Shown in pieces: positions 25,413-36,107 of a stretch of 64,000 nucleotides of DNA. The notes beneath the pieces are model-generated. The model was not told the DNA's origin. It did not search any database and saw nothing but the letters and a program-made list of their open reading frames with translations. A program made the translations under genes and the position numbers. Positions within the stretch are counted from its first letter, which is position 1. Each line of letters starts with the position of its first letter. The DNA is from Chrysoperla carnea (lineage: Eukaryota > Arthropoda > Insecta > Neuroptera > Chrysopidae): positions 36,290,140 through 36,354,139 of the forward strand of contig NC_058342.1 in assembly GCF_905475395.1 (NCBI RefSeq). The letters run 5' to 3'.

Positions 25413-28400
25413 TTAGACTTTGCTCTCTGGACCGATTGTACTTGGATGCAAAAATGATTGACATAAACGATTTATGTGAATTGCACATAAATGCCCAAAA
25501 TATTTGTACCATTCTAGGGTTTTGCCCCTGAAAAAACAATAACCAAGTTATTATTTAAACATCATGAAAGTGTACGCTGTTCCATTTCTGGAACTATGAG
25601 AACTTACTTGATATCCATACGAGCTAAATATAGAATTCTGGATTTACCAGAACCACATGGCTCAATTAAGTAACGTGAGGCCAATATTAAACCTCGTACA
25701 GCACCTGTAGATAACGGAGCGTCTGGATGTTCCACAGATGTTTCCACAATCATGCACGCAGATTTTTGTAACTGTGTTTTCCAACTCCTAAAAAAAATCA
25801 ATAATTTTAAAGGTTGCTTTCATCGAAATCGATCCTTTTTTTTTTGGACATTAGGTCAACCTGGAAATGTTAGGGAATTTTAATATTCTGGAACAGATAG
25901 GGAACTGTAGTATGGGTCAAAAATGGACTTGAACCAGAGATTTTCAAATTATAATCAAGAAAAAGTCAAGGAATTTCATAAAAACAATTCGAAATACAAT
26001 AGAAGCGAATAGAAATCGAAATACAATACCGTATAACACAAAAATCCCGATGAAATAATGGTTTAATACCCTCAGAATCCAACACATACTGATAAACATC
26101 GGTTTCGGCATCTAATCGTTTCACGACATGCGCCGAAATACATGTTTCATCCCATAACGTGCGTTCAGTTAGAATACGTTGCAACACTTCACTGGGAGGC
26201 GCTTCCACTTCCGTACATACCCGCCATAATTCTAGAGGATGTTCGTCACCAACCTTTTTGTATGATATATCGATATGTGGTCGATACGGATTGTAAATAC
26301 TGACCCAGCCCAAACTTCTAAAAAAGAAAATGGGAAACTTTACTTATTTTTTTTTAATTATCACATTTTGAAGTTTGCTTTCATTTTCTCCAGATTTTAA
26401 GTGTGAATGTGACTTTAGGGTGTACAGATGGATCACATTTTATTGCTATTGAGTTTTTTTGGATAAAATTATCCACAATTTTAATGAGTGTAAATTTCCA
26501 AAATTTAACAAAACTTACTTTTCTTTAGCAACTTTTAATAAGGCAGCCATACATAATTCTTGATATTCTTTCCAATCTTGATTTAAATTCGATCCTAAAT
26601 TCGACAACGTAACTGGTACAGCGTCTTCCAAATAATTAAAATGACATTGCACAACTAAATCCACTGTTATCTGCGGAGAGAAAATACAATTTCGTTCAAA
26701 AAATTACTTGGAAAATGTTTTAAAATGGCGGTGATTGAATAAAACATACCGTAAATAGTTCAGTATTATGTACAATGAAATGCAATAAACATTCATGAGC
26801 TGCCCGATTGTCTTCCAATTCTTGTTGACTGGGTGTGCCAGTATTACCGCCAGTATTCCGAAAATGGAATAATGTTGGCACCAGACATACAGCTAAATTA
26901 CTGGGAGTCATTTGATTGATGTGCGAATACAACGAAACATCATGCAGCAAATCTAACAATACTTGTAACGCTTCGGAATTCTCATCTGGCAACAATAATA
27001 ATACCCATTGTACGGCTTCCGTTCGACATTCTAACGGTACATCTGAAATTCAATTAAAAAAAAATAGGACCCAAAATTCATAAAAATTCTGTTCACTGAC
27101 AAGCTTTTATTGTACTAAAAAGTACAAAATAATATCTATGGGTAAGTTAATTAGACTTACATTGAAATATTAAAATAAGCGTTTCAGATAATTTATTTGT
27201 GAGAAGTACTTCTGGTAATTCACGAAAATACTGTTTAATCATGTCAGCAACATCGAATGCCTGTTGATCACTGAAATCCACATGCGTTGACATATTTTCA
27301 ATAATTGTTTTTAATTTTTGTATTCGAGATTTAACGCCAGATTTCCGAAACAATCCAATTTGTTCCATTGCATTGTCACGTAAATAACTGATTGCGGCCG
27401 TTATACCATTGGGTAAAGCTTTACCATTTCTTTGTTGTAATATTGATAGCGGTACTCCAAATGCTTTCTTGTCTGAAAATCAATAATCGAATCATTACAA
27501 CGAGGCTATACTACTGACAGTTACAGTGGCAGTGACTTATTTGTGGAACTTACTACACTTGGCAAGTATCAATTACGAGCAAAGGTTCCGCATTCACTCA
27601 AAATGTTAAAAGGATCAAAATGTTCTTGGTGTGTGAACTTAAAATAGTCTCTATTTACCTTTAAAATCGGATTGTTTCAATTTTTTCTTTAATTTCGGTA
27701 ACTCCCAATTCCATCCAGTACGATGTGTCGGACAATATTCTTCCAAAATCGTTTTCAATTTAATATTCGCCAATTTTCGTAGCATATGTAATTGTCCGCA
27801 TGATAAGCTTGCCAACGGTCGTGTCCGTGGTTTTATTTTAAATTGATGTTGCCAATTATCGGATAAATCATTAATATTGATCTTAACATTATCATGATGT
27901 GTATGATGCTCATGCGTATTATCAAAACAATATGTGGGAGGTGTATCCGTTAGCGGTGATTCTGGATAATCAACATCAAATTGAAAGTGTTCGCTTGAAT
28001 CCATTGGTAAGATACATTTTAGTTTAACATCATCCTGATCAATATTGTCCTGATTCTCACGTGCTGTTATCACCAAGCCACCTAAAAATGGATAATAAAG
28101 ATAACGATAACAAAGATAACAAAAGACAAGCTTAAAAAAGACTCGGCTCAATTTGATCCTTCTGATACTCGAGGCTGTCTTTTGAAAACCAGGCTTTTTT
28201 CGGAGATTTTAATGATTACGTTAAACGTTACGTTATTACGAGTTTTTCTCCATCTTTTATTTAAAAGGCACCATTCTTCAGATTACATCATAGCCGGAAG
28301 TGAACCCGACTACCGAATGGACAATACTCCTGAGGATACGTGAACGTAACGTGAGCATAGAATTAGATTCAAATCAAGGACTTGTTTGTAATTCGTGCTT

Positions 28401-28630
28401 TACTAACCATCTTGCACTTGAACTTTTCGCCGATGTGATTTACGACTCTCAACTTTACGTAGAAAACTTTTCGCATTATCACACAACCATTCGCTGCCAG
28501 CTCGACGTAAGCGGATAGATTGGATTACAGCATCGGATGGCGCTAGACCAACGGGTAAACTACCGTATTGTAACGGAGTCTGACCTTGATGTTGATATCT
28601 TGGTGTCAATTGTCCACTATTCTGTTGCAT
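25413..28630 (-). CDS. RhoGAP-START protein (DLC1/STARD13/cv-c family)
   Basis: GTPase-activating protein for Rho with a C-terminal START lipid-binding domain. The family acts at the cell cortex and focal adhesions; crossveinless-c is the fly member. The exons are 28630-28408, 28081-27659, 27472-27161, 27042-26750, 26670-26519, 26317-26030, 25787-25608 and 25527-25413, totalling 1,986 bp and 661 aa, with every junction in phase. The RhoGAP domain starts at FGVPLSILQQR. It carries the arginine-finger motif GLFRKSG, then FRELPEVLLTNKL and the helix MTPSNLAVCLVPTLF. The START domain spans from about WKEYQELCMAALLKVAKE to YFGHLCAIHINRL. An in-frame TGA precedes the chosen ATG. No SAM domain is encoded here, so this is either a short isoform or longer forms use exons further upstream. 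The last exon, which has no long frame of its own, was recovered by splicing. Confidence 0.92.
27099..27140. repeat. MITE fragment in a 118-bp intron
   Basis: AAGCTTTTATTGTACTAAAA followed by AGTACAAAATAAT matches the arm of the foldback element at 2290-2590. It makes up about a third of the RhoGAP gene's intron 27043-27160. It is probably a truncated insertion, and the splice sites remain intact. Confidence 0.6.
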
Positions 28631-30515
28631 TCTATTTCACACTGCTTGTCATATCTAGAACACATTTGTGTGCAGATGCACTGTTATAAAGCTTCTTTCT
28701 CATCCCTCACAAGATTACGCTAACGTTTGACGCTCGTTATAGTACATATAACAGAGCACATTGAAAAATATCATGTCTCTAGGATATTCTGCCCTCTGTA
28801 TTCTGATAAAGTGACATGAACCAGTGAAAGACCTGTATTGATAAAGTGACATGAACATTCTTCTTCGAAGAAAAACTAAAGCCCTGTTGTCTAAAGACAC
28901 GTTGGAGCACACCCAAAGATTGAGTGACGCATGTTCTAGTCACCAAATTAGCTTCTAATAATATTTCTCTTTAGAAAATACCTATTCATGAAAATAAAGA
29001 GAATATTTATCGAATACAACGACCATAATTTTTGAATTTTAGACCCCTACGTCTACATAATGTTGCTATTACCGGTTTCGACTGTATGTGGCCAGAATAT
29101 CCCGAGAACAAATACTTTTTTCAAAATTATAGAAACCTTTAATTGATATAGAAGACGATTCTGTAACTTAAACAAGATTCGGTACTTCAAAGTCGCTCGA
29201 ATCATATAAATCGTTTATACCTATGAATAATAGAATTCAACAAATTTTATGAGTCTATGGACTGAAAAAATGGTTTCAAATTTCACGTAATAATTTTCTT
29301 GTCTTCGAAATTTCGATTTTCACTTGGGCCGTTCTTATTTTAGCTGTTAATTTCAGTACAAAACTAGTATCTAATCAAATGATGTAGTGATTTTAACTGA
29401 TTGAGAAAATCATTTGATGAAATTATGTCACCATTTTTCAGTTTAAATTCAGCTCAAAATTTATACATAGTAATTCCAAAACACTCTGTAGCTCTAAAAA
29501 TAATTAAGAGCTATTTTAAATGAGAATTTGTATAAATTTTTTTGCAAACCTCTCACAAGTACTATGTTTGTTACTTATTTCACTTTAAATCTCCCTCTCT
29601 ATCACATGAATCTCTTGTCAAAATAATCTCACATGAATATTCACATTTCACACGAATCACTTTTTAAAGTTACAGAATCGATGATCCATCCAATAAAAAT
29701 GTTACAATAATGAAGCACCCTTACAATTTTTGCACACTTATATAAAACAAATCGAACTGAACTAACAAACACAATTGAAAATCGTTATCGAATTGAAATA
29801 CAAAATGTTATAAAAACCGTTCAAAACTGGTTAATTGTGAATTCAGTATCGGAGATGAAGAATTCAAAAAATCAAGTTAGTTGTCTTTGCCCATTTATGG
29901 GCAATAAAATACACCACAATCCACAATCAAGTGAATTTATTTAATATCAAACAGTAAACAGTAAATAAATATAAGTTGAATAGTGAACTCCCTGTACTGA
30001 GTACTGAGTACTGAGTACTCTTTAGTTAACTTAAAACAACAATTTACCTTGGACATTAAAACTAACTCTTGGGTTAGTTTTTTTTACTTGATTCAACTTA
30101 AATTTCTTCTTAATAAAATTACAGTTTCCATTAATTTTCACCACACCAATAAAATGAACGTATAATTTTAGATTGGTACGAATTTTTAATACTTGAAACA
30201 CGTTTATCGATTTGAAAATTTCTGTATTGATAAGAAAAGCGTTTTTAATCAATATTCACTTGAATTGAAAATAATCACTATCAGATACAAATTCAACCAT
30301 TTTTATTAAATTTATGTACATTTAAAATTTTTATTTTGAGAAGTTGTTTTTGAGTCAGTTATTGTTTTTTTTTTTTTTCAAATATATATTTTTACTTAAG
30401 TTACAACTTTGGTGTTACAATAAGGGTTTGGCAGATGTGGTCTTATAGATCATGCAGGGGTGTAGTGGGGTATATATTATGTACATATATATGTGGGTAT
30501 ACTATATGTCTAATA

Positions 30516-31051
30516 TAGTCAAAATTTGTTATAGCGACATAAATTAATACAGAGGATATCGCAAATGGATCCAAGAGGCCATCTGTGTCCCCGCTTGAGA
30601 ACAATTTATCAATCCAACACGTAACGTCTCCGAGTAAAAGGTTTTATTTTAAGCAGATGAAGCTATAGGATTTTGTCGGAACTAGTCCACAGCTTCTCAA
30701 ATTGAATTGCTTCCAAGATTGATGACTCCAATGTTTCGGACCTAAGTATTCTATACCGGACACTCTGCAGGTTTCTGCAGGTGCAAATGCAGTATATTGA
30801 GGTTTCATTATCCTCAACACGGGTTCCTCTAAAATTTGAATCTTTTGAGATTCCCAAATAATGAAGACGGTGTTTCAATCAACAGTGTTCCGTCAAGAGT
30901 CCCATCATCGTTCTCAACTCCCGTGAGACCCATCACCCTTCTCTTTAGTAAGTTTCAACTGACTACAGTAATATATTTATTTTTAAAAATAACTAATTTT
31001 AATAATGATTTGTCGCGTTGTAAGCGATGTCGCTATAACAGATTTTGATTG
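30516..31051. mobile_element. Long pogo-like MITE, 536 bp
   Basis: The left end is TAGTCAAAATTTGTTATAGC; the right end, read on the other strand, is CAATCAAAATCTGTTATAGC. They agree for about 25 bp including TATAGCGACAT. TA dinucleotides flank it at 30514-30515 and 31052-31053. The interior is less AT-rich than its surroundings and has short open frames on both strands, none recognisable as a transposase. Confidence 0.7.
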
Positions 31052-32166
31052 TATATAAGTACACATGTGGATTGTACAATAAAACAGCTGTATATACCAT
31101 TGAATATTGTCTGCCCACTATTTTAATATTATGTTATTCTAATGCCACATTCACACTCTTTAAATTCAATGACTTTACTTAAGTTAGTACTACAGCTAGT
31201 TAAACAAAATCGGCTTTACTTCCAGAGCATACACTAAAATCGTCCATCATGGTTGGGACATCAAATGGTTGAATTTAAAATTTATTGACTCTTTGTAATA
31301 GATCTGACGGGTACGAAACGTATATTAATCAATAGCTTGGTCTTTGGGAACTAAATTAAGCCGAATCGTTAATTAAGCGTCAGATATGTTTTGTATATCT
31401 TAATATTTAAAATTTAACTGACGATTCAGTGGTCAATGATATTTCAATCTCATTTGACATTGATGAGTTGACGAATAAAGGTTTAAAGTTTGGTGTATCA
31501 ATTTTTAAAAAAAAGTTAATATTGTATAGGTTGTTTGCGCAAACACAGCACATTAGAGATACGTGATACAATGACACAATGTCAAAATATCTTGTGGACA
31601 CCCTAGATCTTTAATAATTTTTTGGAAATGAATCTAAATCCTGAATCGTTGCACTGGTATGAAACAACCGTATAAAATAAAAATAAAAAAGTTTTGAAAT
31701 CCCATATGTGTTAGTAATTTAAAACTATTCTGAAAATAAACAAATGAACAAATTCATAAAACTAAAATAATTCGCTTATCACTTGAAATAAATTCGTGGG
31801 GTCATTATTAATCCCAAAATTAAATTGACCTAAAATTCCTAATACATTTGAAACCTGCTTTATTGTGCTAAACATAATATAGAAGAGCACATATGGGTGT
31901 AATCGCCGGGAAAAAATTACCGATTCGATTTTTTTACATATTTTCATTTTTGACCGACGGAAATCTGGTCTGATTTTTATAAAATCAATTTTCTCTTTTA
32001 CTGCTCAGAAATTTAAATTTTTGAACTAAGTAAATCTGTTTTAATTTCTTGTTGTTTCATTTTTACGTCGGAAAAGTCTCCTGTGATTTTTTCTTAAGTT
32101 CACCGTTTCCGAGATGTTAACAATGTAATGTTTTGAAGAACTTCAAGAAGACAGATTTGCATCTAA

Positions 32167-32440
32167 TTTGTGCCCTCGTGGGTAAACAGTGATGTTTACA
32201 AAAAAATGTTTGAAACAAAAGTTGTTAATTTTTTTATAAGGAAGTCGCTATAAAAGCTTGATATCTCGTTTCGTTTTTGAGTGATCGTGTTGACAGACAG
32301 ACAACTGTAAATGGACTAATTAGGTGATTTTATCAATACCTATACCAAAATTTTGCTGGTAACATCAATATTTTTAAGCGTTACAAACTTGGAACTAAAC
32401 TTAATATACCTTGATATATTTCATATATACATGGTATAAA
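32167..32440 (+). repeat. Dispersed ~350-bp repeat, copy C
   Basis: A member of the 8828/16560/39384 family with an internal deletion after TTTTTTATAAGGAA. It keeps ATTTTGCTGGTAACATCAAT and TACCTTGATATATTTCATAT. It runs straight into a segment (32443-32545) also present at 23900, so the two may be parts of one larger element. Confidence 0.65.
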
Positions 32441-33203
32441 AAGGGACGTCTTTCGAACGGGAAATATGCAATAAAATTGAAACTGAAATTTTTTCACGAC
32501 AGATGCGCCTGTATATGCTTGTCTAAATCAGCGATCTATGATTCATAACTATTACTATTCTTTTTCAATGAACCATTTGGGTTTTGCCATTTTTAGTTAA
32601 AAAAATATGAGTAATTGAAATTTATTGGAAATACCGATGGTAGGAATATTTATATTTTTATAGTTTTTATAAAATTAAAAAAGTTTTCTGCATAAAATAT
32701 TCTTGATATTAACAATTTTATTTCGAGGACAAATCTCTCTAATTGATGGTCATTCCGTTGCAATTAAAATTCAATTTAACTATCATTTTATGGAATTACG
32801 TAATCATACATCTATATCATACAACTATTGCGTTGTACCTTTCTGCAGCAGGCAGCTACTGCTACAGTATAATTTTTTTAAGATGAAATTAATTATATGG
32901 AATTATGTGCAAGTAATTCGTAAATAGTTTTTATGTATTTTGATTTCATTTAAATAAAGTTGAAAACTCAAACCCTGTTTTTATTTTATTTTTCCCCATC
33001 TCTCTGTAGCTATACAATATTATTTCAGTTAAAAATAGGTGAGTATTTCGAACTTCACGATAGATAAGTATTTCAAACTTCGTTTGCCATTTTTTTTTTT
33101 GTAATAATACTACTCAAAATTTTCCAAAAATGAGTTTTACTTTTTGTTATAATTTAAGAAAATCGAAAATATGAATATAATTATTTATTAATACGAATAA
33201 CAG

Positions 33204-33283
33204 AGCCCTAATGGTATAATGGTTAGCGTATCTGACTTCGAATAAATAGTCCCTTGGTTCGAAACTAGGTGAGGACATATATT
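33204..33283 (+). repeat. tRNA-like sequence, plus strand
   Basis: Resembles a degenerate tRNA: an A-box-like TGGTATAATGG, then GTTAGCG, and a B-box-like GGTTCGAAACT. The anticodon stem (TCTGACTTCGAA...) does not pair, so it is not a working tRNA gene. It forms one end of an inverted structure with 33884-33960. Confidence 0.6.
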
Positions 33284-33401
33284 AAAAAAAAGTTCATTAA
33301 ATCTTTTAAGCAAAATCTGATTTTTATTTTCATTTTTTTTCAAATTTCCACCACAGCATGTTTGCCTAGTAAATGATGAAAAAATTAGTTTTTTTTCGTT
33401 C

Positions 33402-33690
33402 AAAAACTTCAATTTTTTTCACATTTCTACTAGGAGAACATCATGGGCGGACGGAATAAGTAGTACCTGATAGCAAGGTAATTGTTGTCACCTCGTAAGT
33501 CAGAAAGTTAGTGGTCTGCACACCCGTGTTTGGTGAGTGTGACCTCTAGTGGGCAGACCAATAACTTTCTGCCAAAATAAAATTTTAGACTTTCGGGGTG
33601 AAAACACTTACTCACCTTTCTCCTTATCAGGAACTACTAATTCCCACTTATGTTCTCCTAGTACAAATGTTGAAAAATTAAAAGTTTTTT
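33402..33690. mobile_element. Foldback element between two tRNA-like heads
   Basis: Inverted arms include CTACTAGGAGAACAT (from 33427) against ATGTTCTCCTAGTA (from 33650), and CAGAAAGTTAGTGGTCTGC (33501-33519) against GCAGACCAATAACTTTCTG (33553-33571). The arms extend outwards into AAAACTTCAATTTTT / AAAAATTAAAAGTTTT. Non-coding. Confidence 0.75.
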
Positions 33691-33883
33691 CATAAAAGTT
33701 TGACAGTTAAATTTTAGTATGCTTCTTTTATAAAATTTTGTAATAGGAGAAGATGAGTGAGATAAAATATATAAAAAGTTCTCAAGCAAATTTTTTAAAT
33801 TACTAGAACTACTTAAACTTTACATAAAAATTTAATTATTATCACGAAACTTTTGTTAAATAAAAATTTATTTTCGGTTCGTC

Positions 33884-33960
33884 CTGGATGCGAACTCGGA
33901 TACCCTGTATTCAGAGTCAAGTGTGCTACTCAATGCTCTATTCGATGTCGCTTACCTGTA
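33884..33960 (-). repeat. tRNA-like sequence, minus strand
   Basis: On the minus strand it reads TAGAGCATTGAGTAGCAC, then TGACTCTGAATACAGG, then GAGTTCGCATCCAGG. It thus has D-arm, anticodon-arm and T-arm-like parts nearest tRNA-Gln or tRNA-Lys. The acceptor ends (CGACATCG / CGAACCG) do not pair, so it is a SINE head or tRNA pseudogene. It faces the plus-strand tRNA-like sequence at 33204. Confidence 0.65.
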
Positions 33961-34272
33961 ACTTTAAAATCGATAATGTTATATTTTCTGAAAATAGATT
34001 GTGACAAGAAGGAATATTGGAAATAGGATTAAAATCAAGTGAGTTTATTTTGAAATCAACCCCTTTATAAGCACAATTTAAAACGATAATAAGGGAGAAC
34101 AGTTTAATTTTAAAATAAATTCACTTGAATATCGAATAATAAAAGCAAAAATTGATAAAAATTATGTTTTATTATAAAAATTTGTATTTACATGAAAAAA
34201 TATATCAAAATGGTTATAAAAAAATCTTCGATGAGGTCATTTTTGATTTACATCTGTTTTTCAATGAAATTA

Positions 34273-34591
34273 CAGTCAAAACCGGTTATAGTGGATAGTG
34301 GTATCGTTTATAGCGACAAATGGATAAAATTCAAACATATGTGACCATAACTATTGCTTTAATTTTTAATTTTGAGTCGAATTGACTTTATTTTGAACTT
34401 TTCAAACAAACAGTATATTATTAGGCCTTAATTACAGACTAATAACTCTTGTAAATGTCAGTTGTTCATGGTCGTCAAAAGAACGAAGAAGTTAGAACTC
34501 TAAAAGTTCCAATTTGAGCTCTAAATTTCGCTATATAAATATATTATCGAATATAACGACCGTAATTAGAGATATGAACCGGTTTTGACTG
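34273..34591. mobile_element. Pogo-like MITE, 319 bp, with TA duplications
   Basis: The inverted ends are CAGTCAAAACCGGTT, perfect for 15 bp, and TA flanks both ends at 34271-34272 and 34592-34593. TA target duplication and CAGT-type ends fit the Tc1/mariner-pogo superfamily. No transposase frame, so non-autonomous. Confidence 0.85.
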
Positions 34592-36107
34592 TAATATTTT
34601 AAAATATTAAATTCTATTTGTGAATTTTAACCCCCGATTGATGAGTTTTAAGAATTGATAGCCAATTAGTAAATTAATCATCATCTTATAAGAAAATTTG
34701 TCGGAGTTACAATTCGAGTTACATTCAAACACATCTTTAATAAATTTTCAAAGCAATCGTAAAGTAAAACATCGTTAAAACAACCATCCTGCATTATATG
34801 TTTCAACGAGGTTCTACTGTACTTTCAACAACCGAAGAAGACGTCCAGACTAGTCTTTTCATAAATCATTAATACAAAAATAAACGAATCACTTTTTTAT
34901 TTTATTTAAATAATCAGAGAGAATCCAAAGTGGAGAGAATTGACGGGTCATAAAGTAACTCAAATGATCTGTTTGTGATGGAGTGGTTCTCTAACTACAC
35001 CAAAAAACAAGTTTCAATGCAAAACTAAAGTTTTTTTTTACTTTTGTCCGGAAATTTGGTATAAATACTCCACTGTGCGGTACGGCGCTACGCGTAACAT
35101 ATGACCTGTTACCTTCCACTTCCACTCTGTGATTTCTCTCTGAATGGAATGTTATAAAATGATATAATAAATATTTTAGGAAAAACAAACATTAATTATT
35201 TATAAAAATATCATCTTAACTAATATATTCATAAAAATAACCGTATTTTATGGACGATTTTACCTTCCATTCCACACAAAAGATTGGGCAACTCTGTCCA
35301 ATCTTTTGTGGGTACAACTTATCTATTATTTTTTCGAACAACAGTGGTCGAATATTAATCCAAATCAGAAAAAATTGATCAATAACATCAATTTTCGATT
35401 TTAAACCCATAAAATACGGCCATAATTTTTTTTTATACAGATTATATATATTTATATACAAATTACATAAATTGGAAGACTCTAGAATGATGGGAGTAAT
35501 ACTGTGATCAATGGCTCAATACTTGATATCTCACATGGAAAATGTACAAAGTGTTTCGAAACATTTAATAATATTTACTGAGACATCTTGTATTATGTGC
35601 CGTAATCCAGATTTATCAAGTGAAAGAATGATTTCAGTTGATTTTAACCTTTTTCTATTCGAAATCCGCTTTTCCATTTGATTTATAATGGAAGTTGGTT
35701 GAACCATTGATACTCGAAAATACAGAATGGGCAACCAAAAAGAATGCGCATCGAATTATGGCAAAAGAAACTTTTTTAAAGAATATTAATGCTCGGTGCC
35801 TTTCAAATTATAAATTCAAGAAATTGAGCCAAGGAATTTTGATTATAGAATCATGCAATACATTCAAAATCAGTTTTTATGTCGAAAACTACTGGAATAC
35901 CAAGAGATTTTTTTGGTATTCCAACTTGTCTTATAACGATCGGACTTGCATTTTTCTTCGAAGAATGAATTCGAAAAATAACTAAATTAGCTCCTAATCC
36001 ATAATTGTGGATCCGTATAACCGGTTTTGATTGTATTTGCAAACTTTGCAAAATTCAAATGACTCAAAATTCGAAGCATTCTCTTTTCGGTGCCCACTGT
36101 CCAAGTT

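Larger units (their letters stand above)
28631..36107. other. Intergenic region, RhoGAP gene to FBXL7-like gene
   Basis: This region may hold 5' UTR or alternative first exons of the RhoGAP gene, but none can be placed. It holds many transposon remnants: pogo-like MITEs at 30516-31051 and 34273-34591, isolated pogo-like right ends near 29071-29087 and 36020-36034, a repeat copy at 32167-32440, and the tRNA-like/foldback structure at 33204-33960. A CGAGGTTCTACTGTA end near 34810 is another pogo-type terminus. No protein family was recognised. Confidence 0.55.

Noticed and set aside
33204-33283. Functional tRNA gene
   Set aside because: The anticodon and acceptor stems do not pair and the B box is imperfect.
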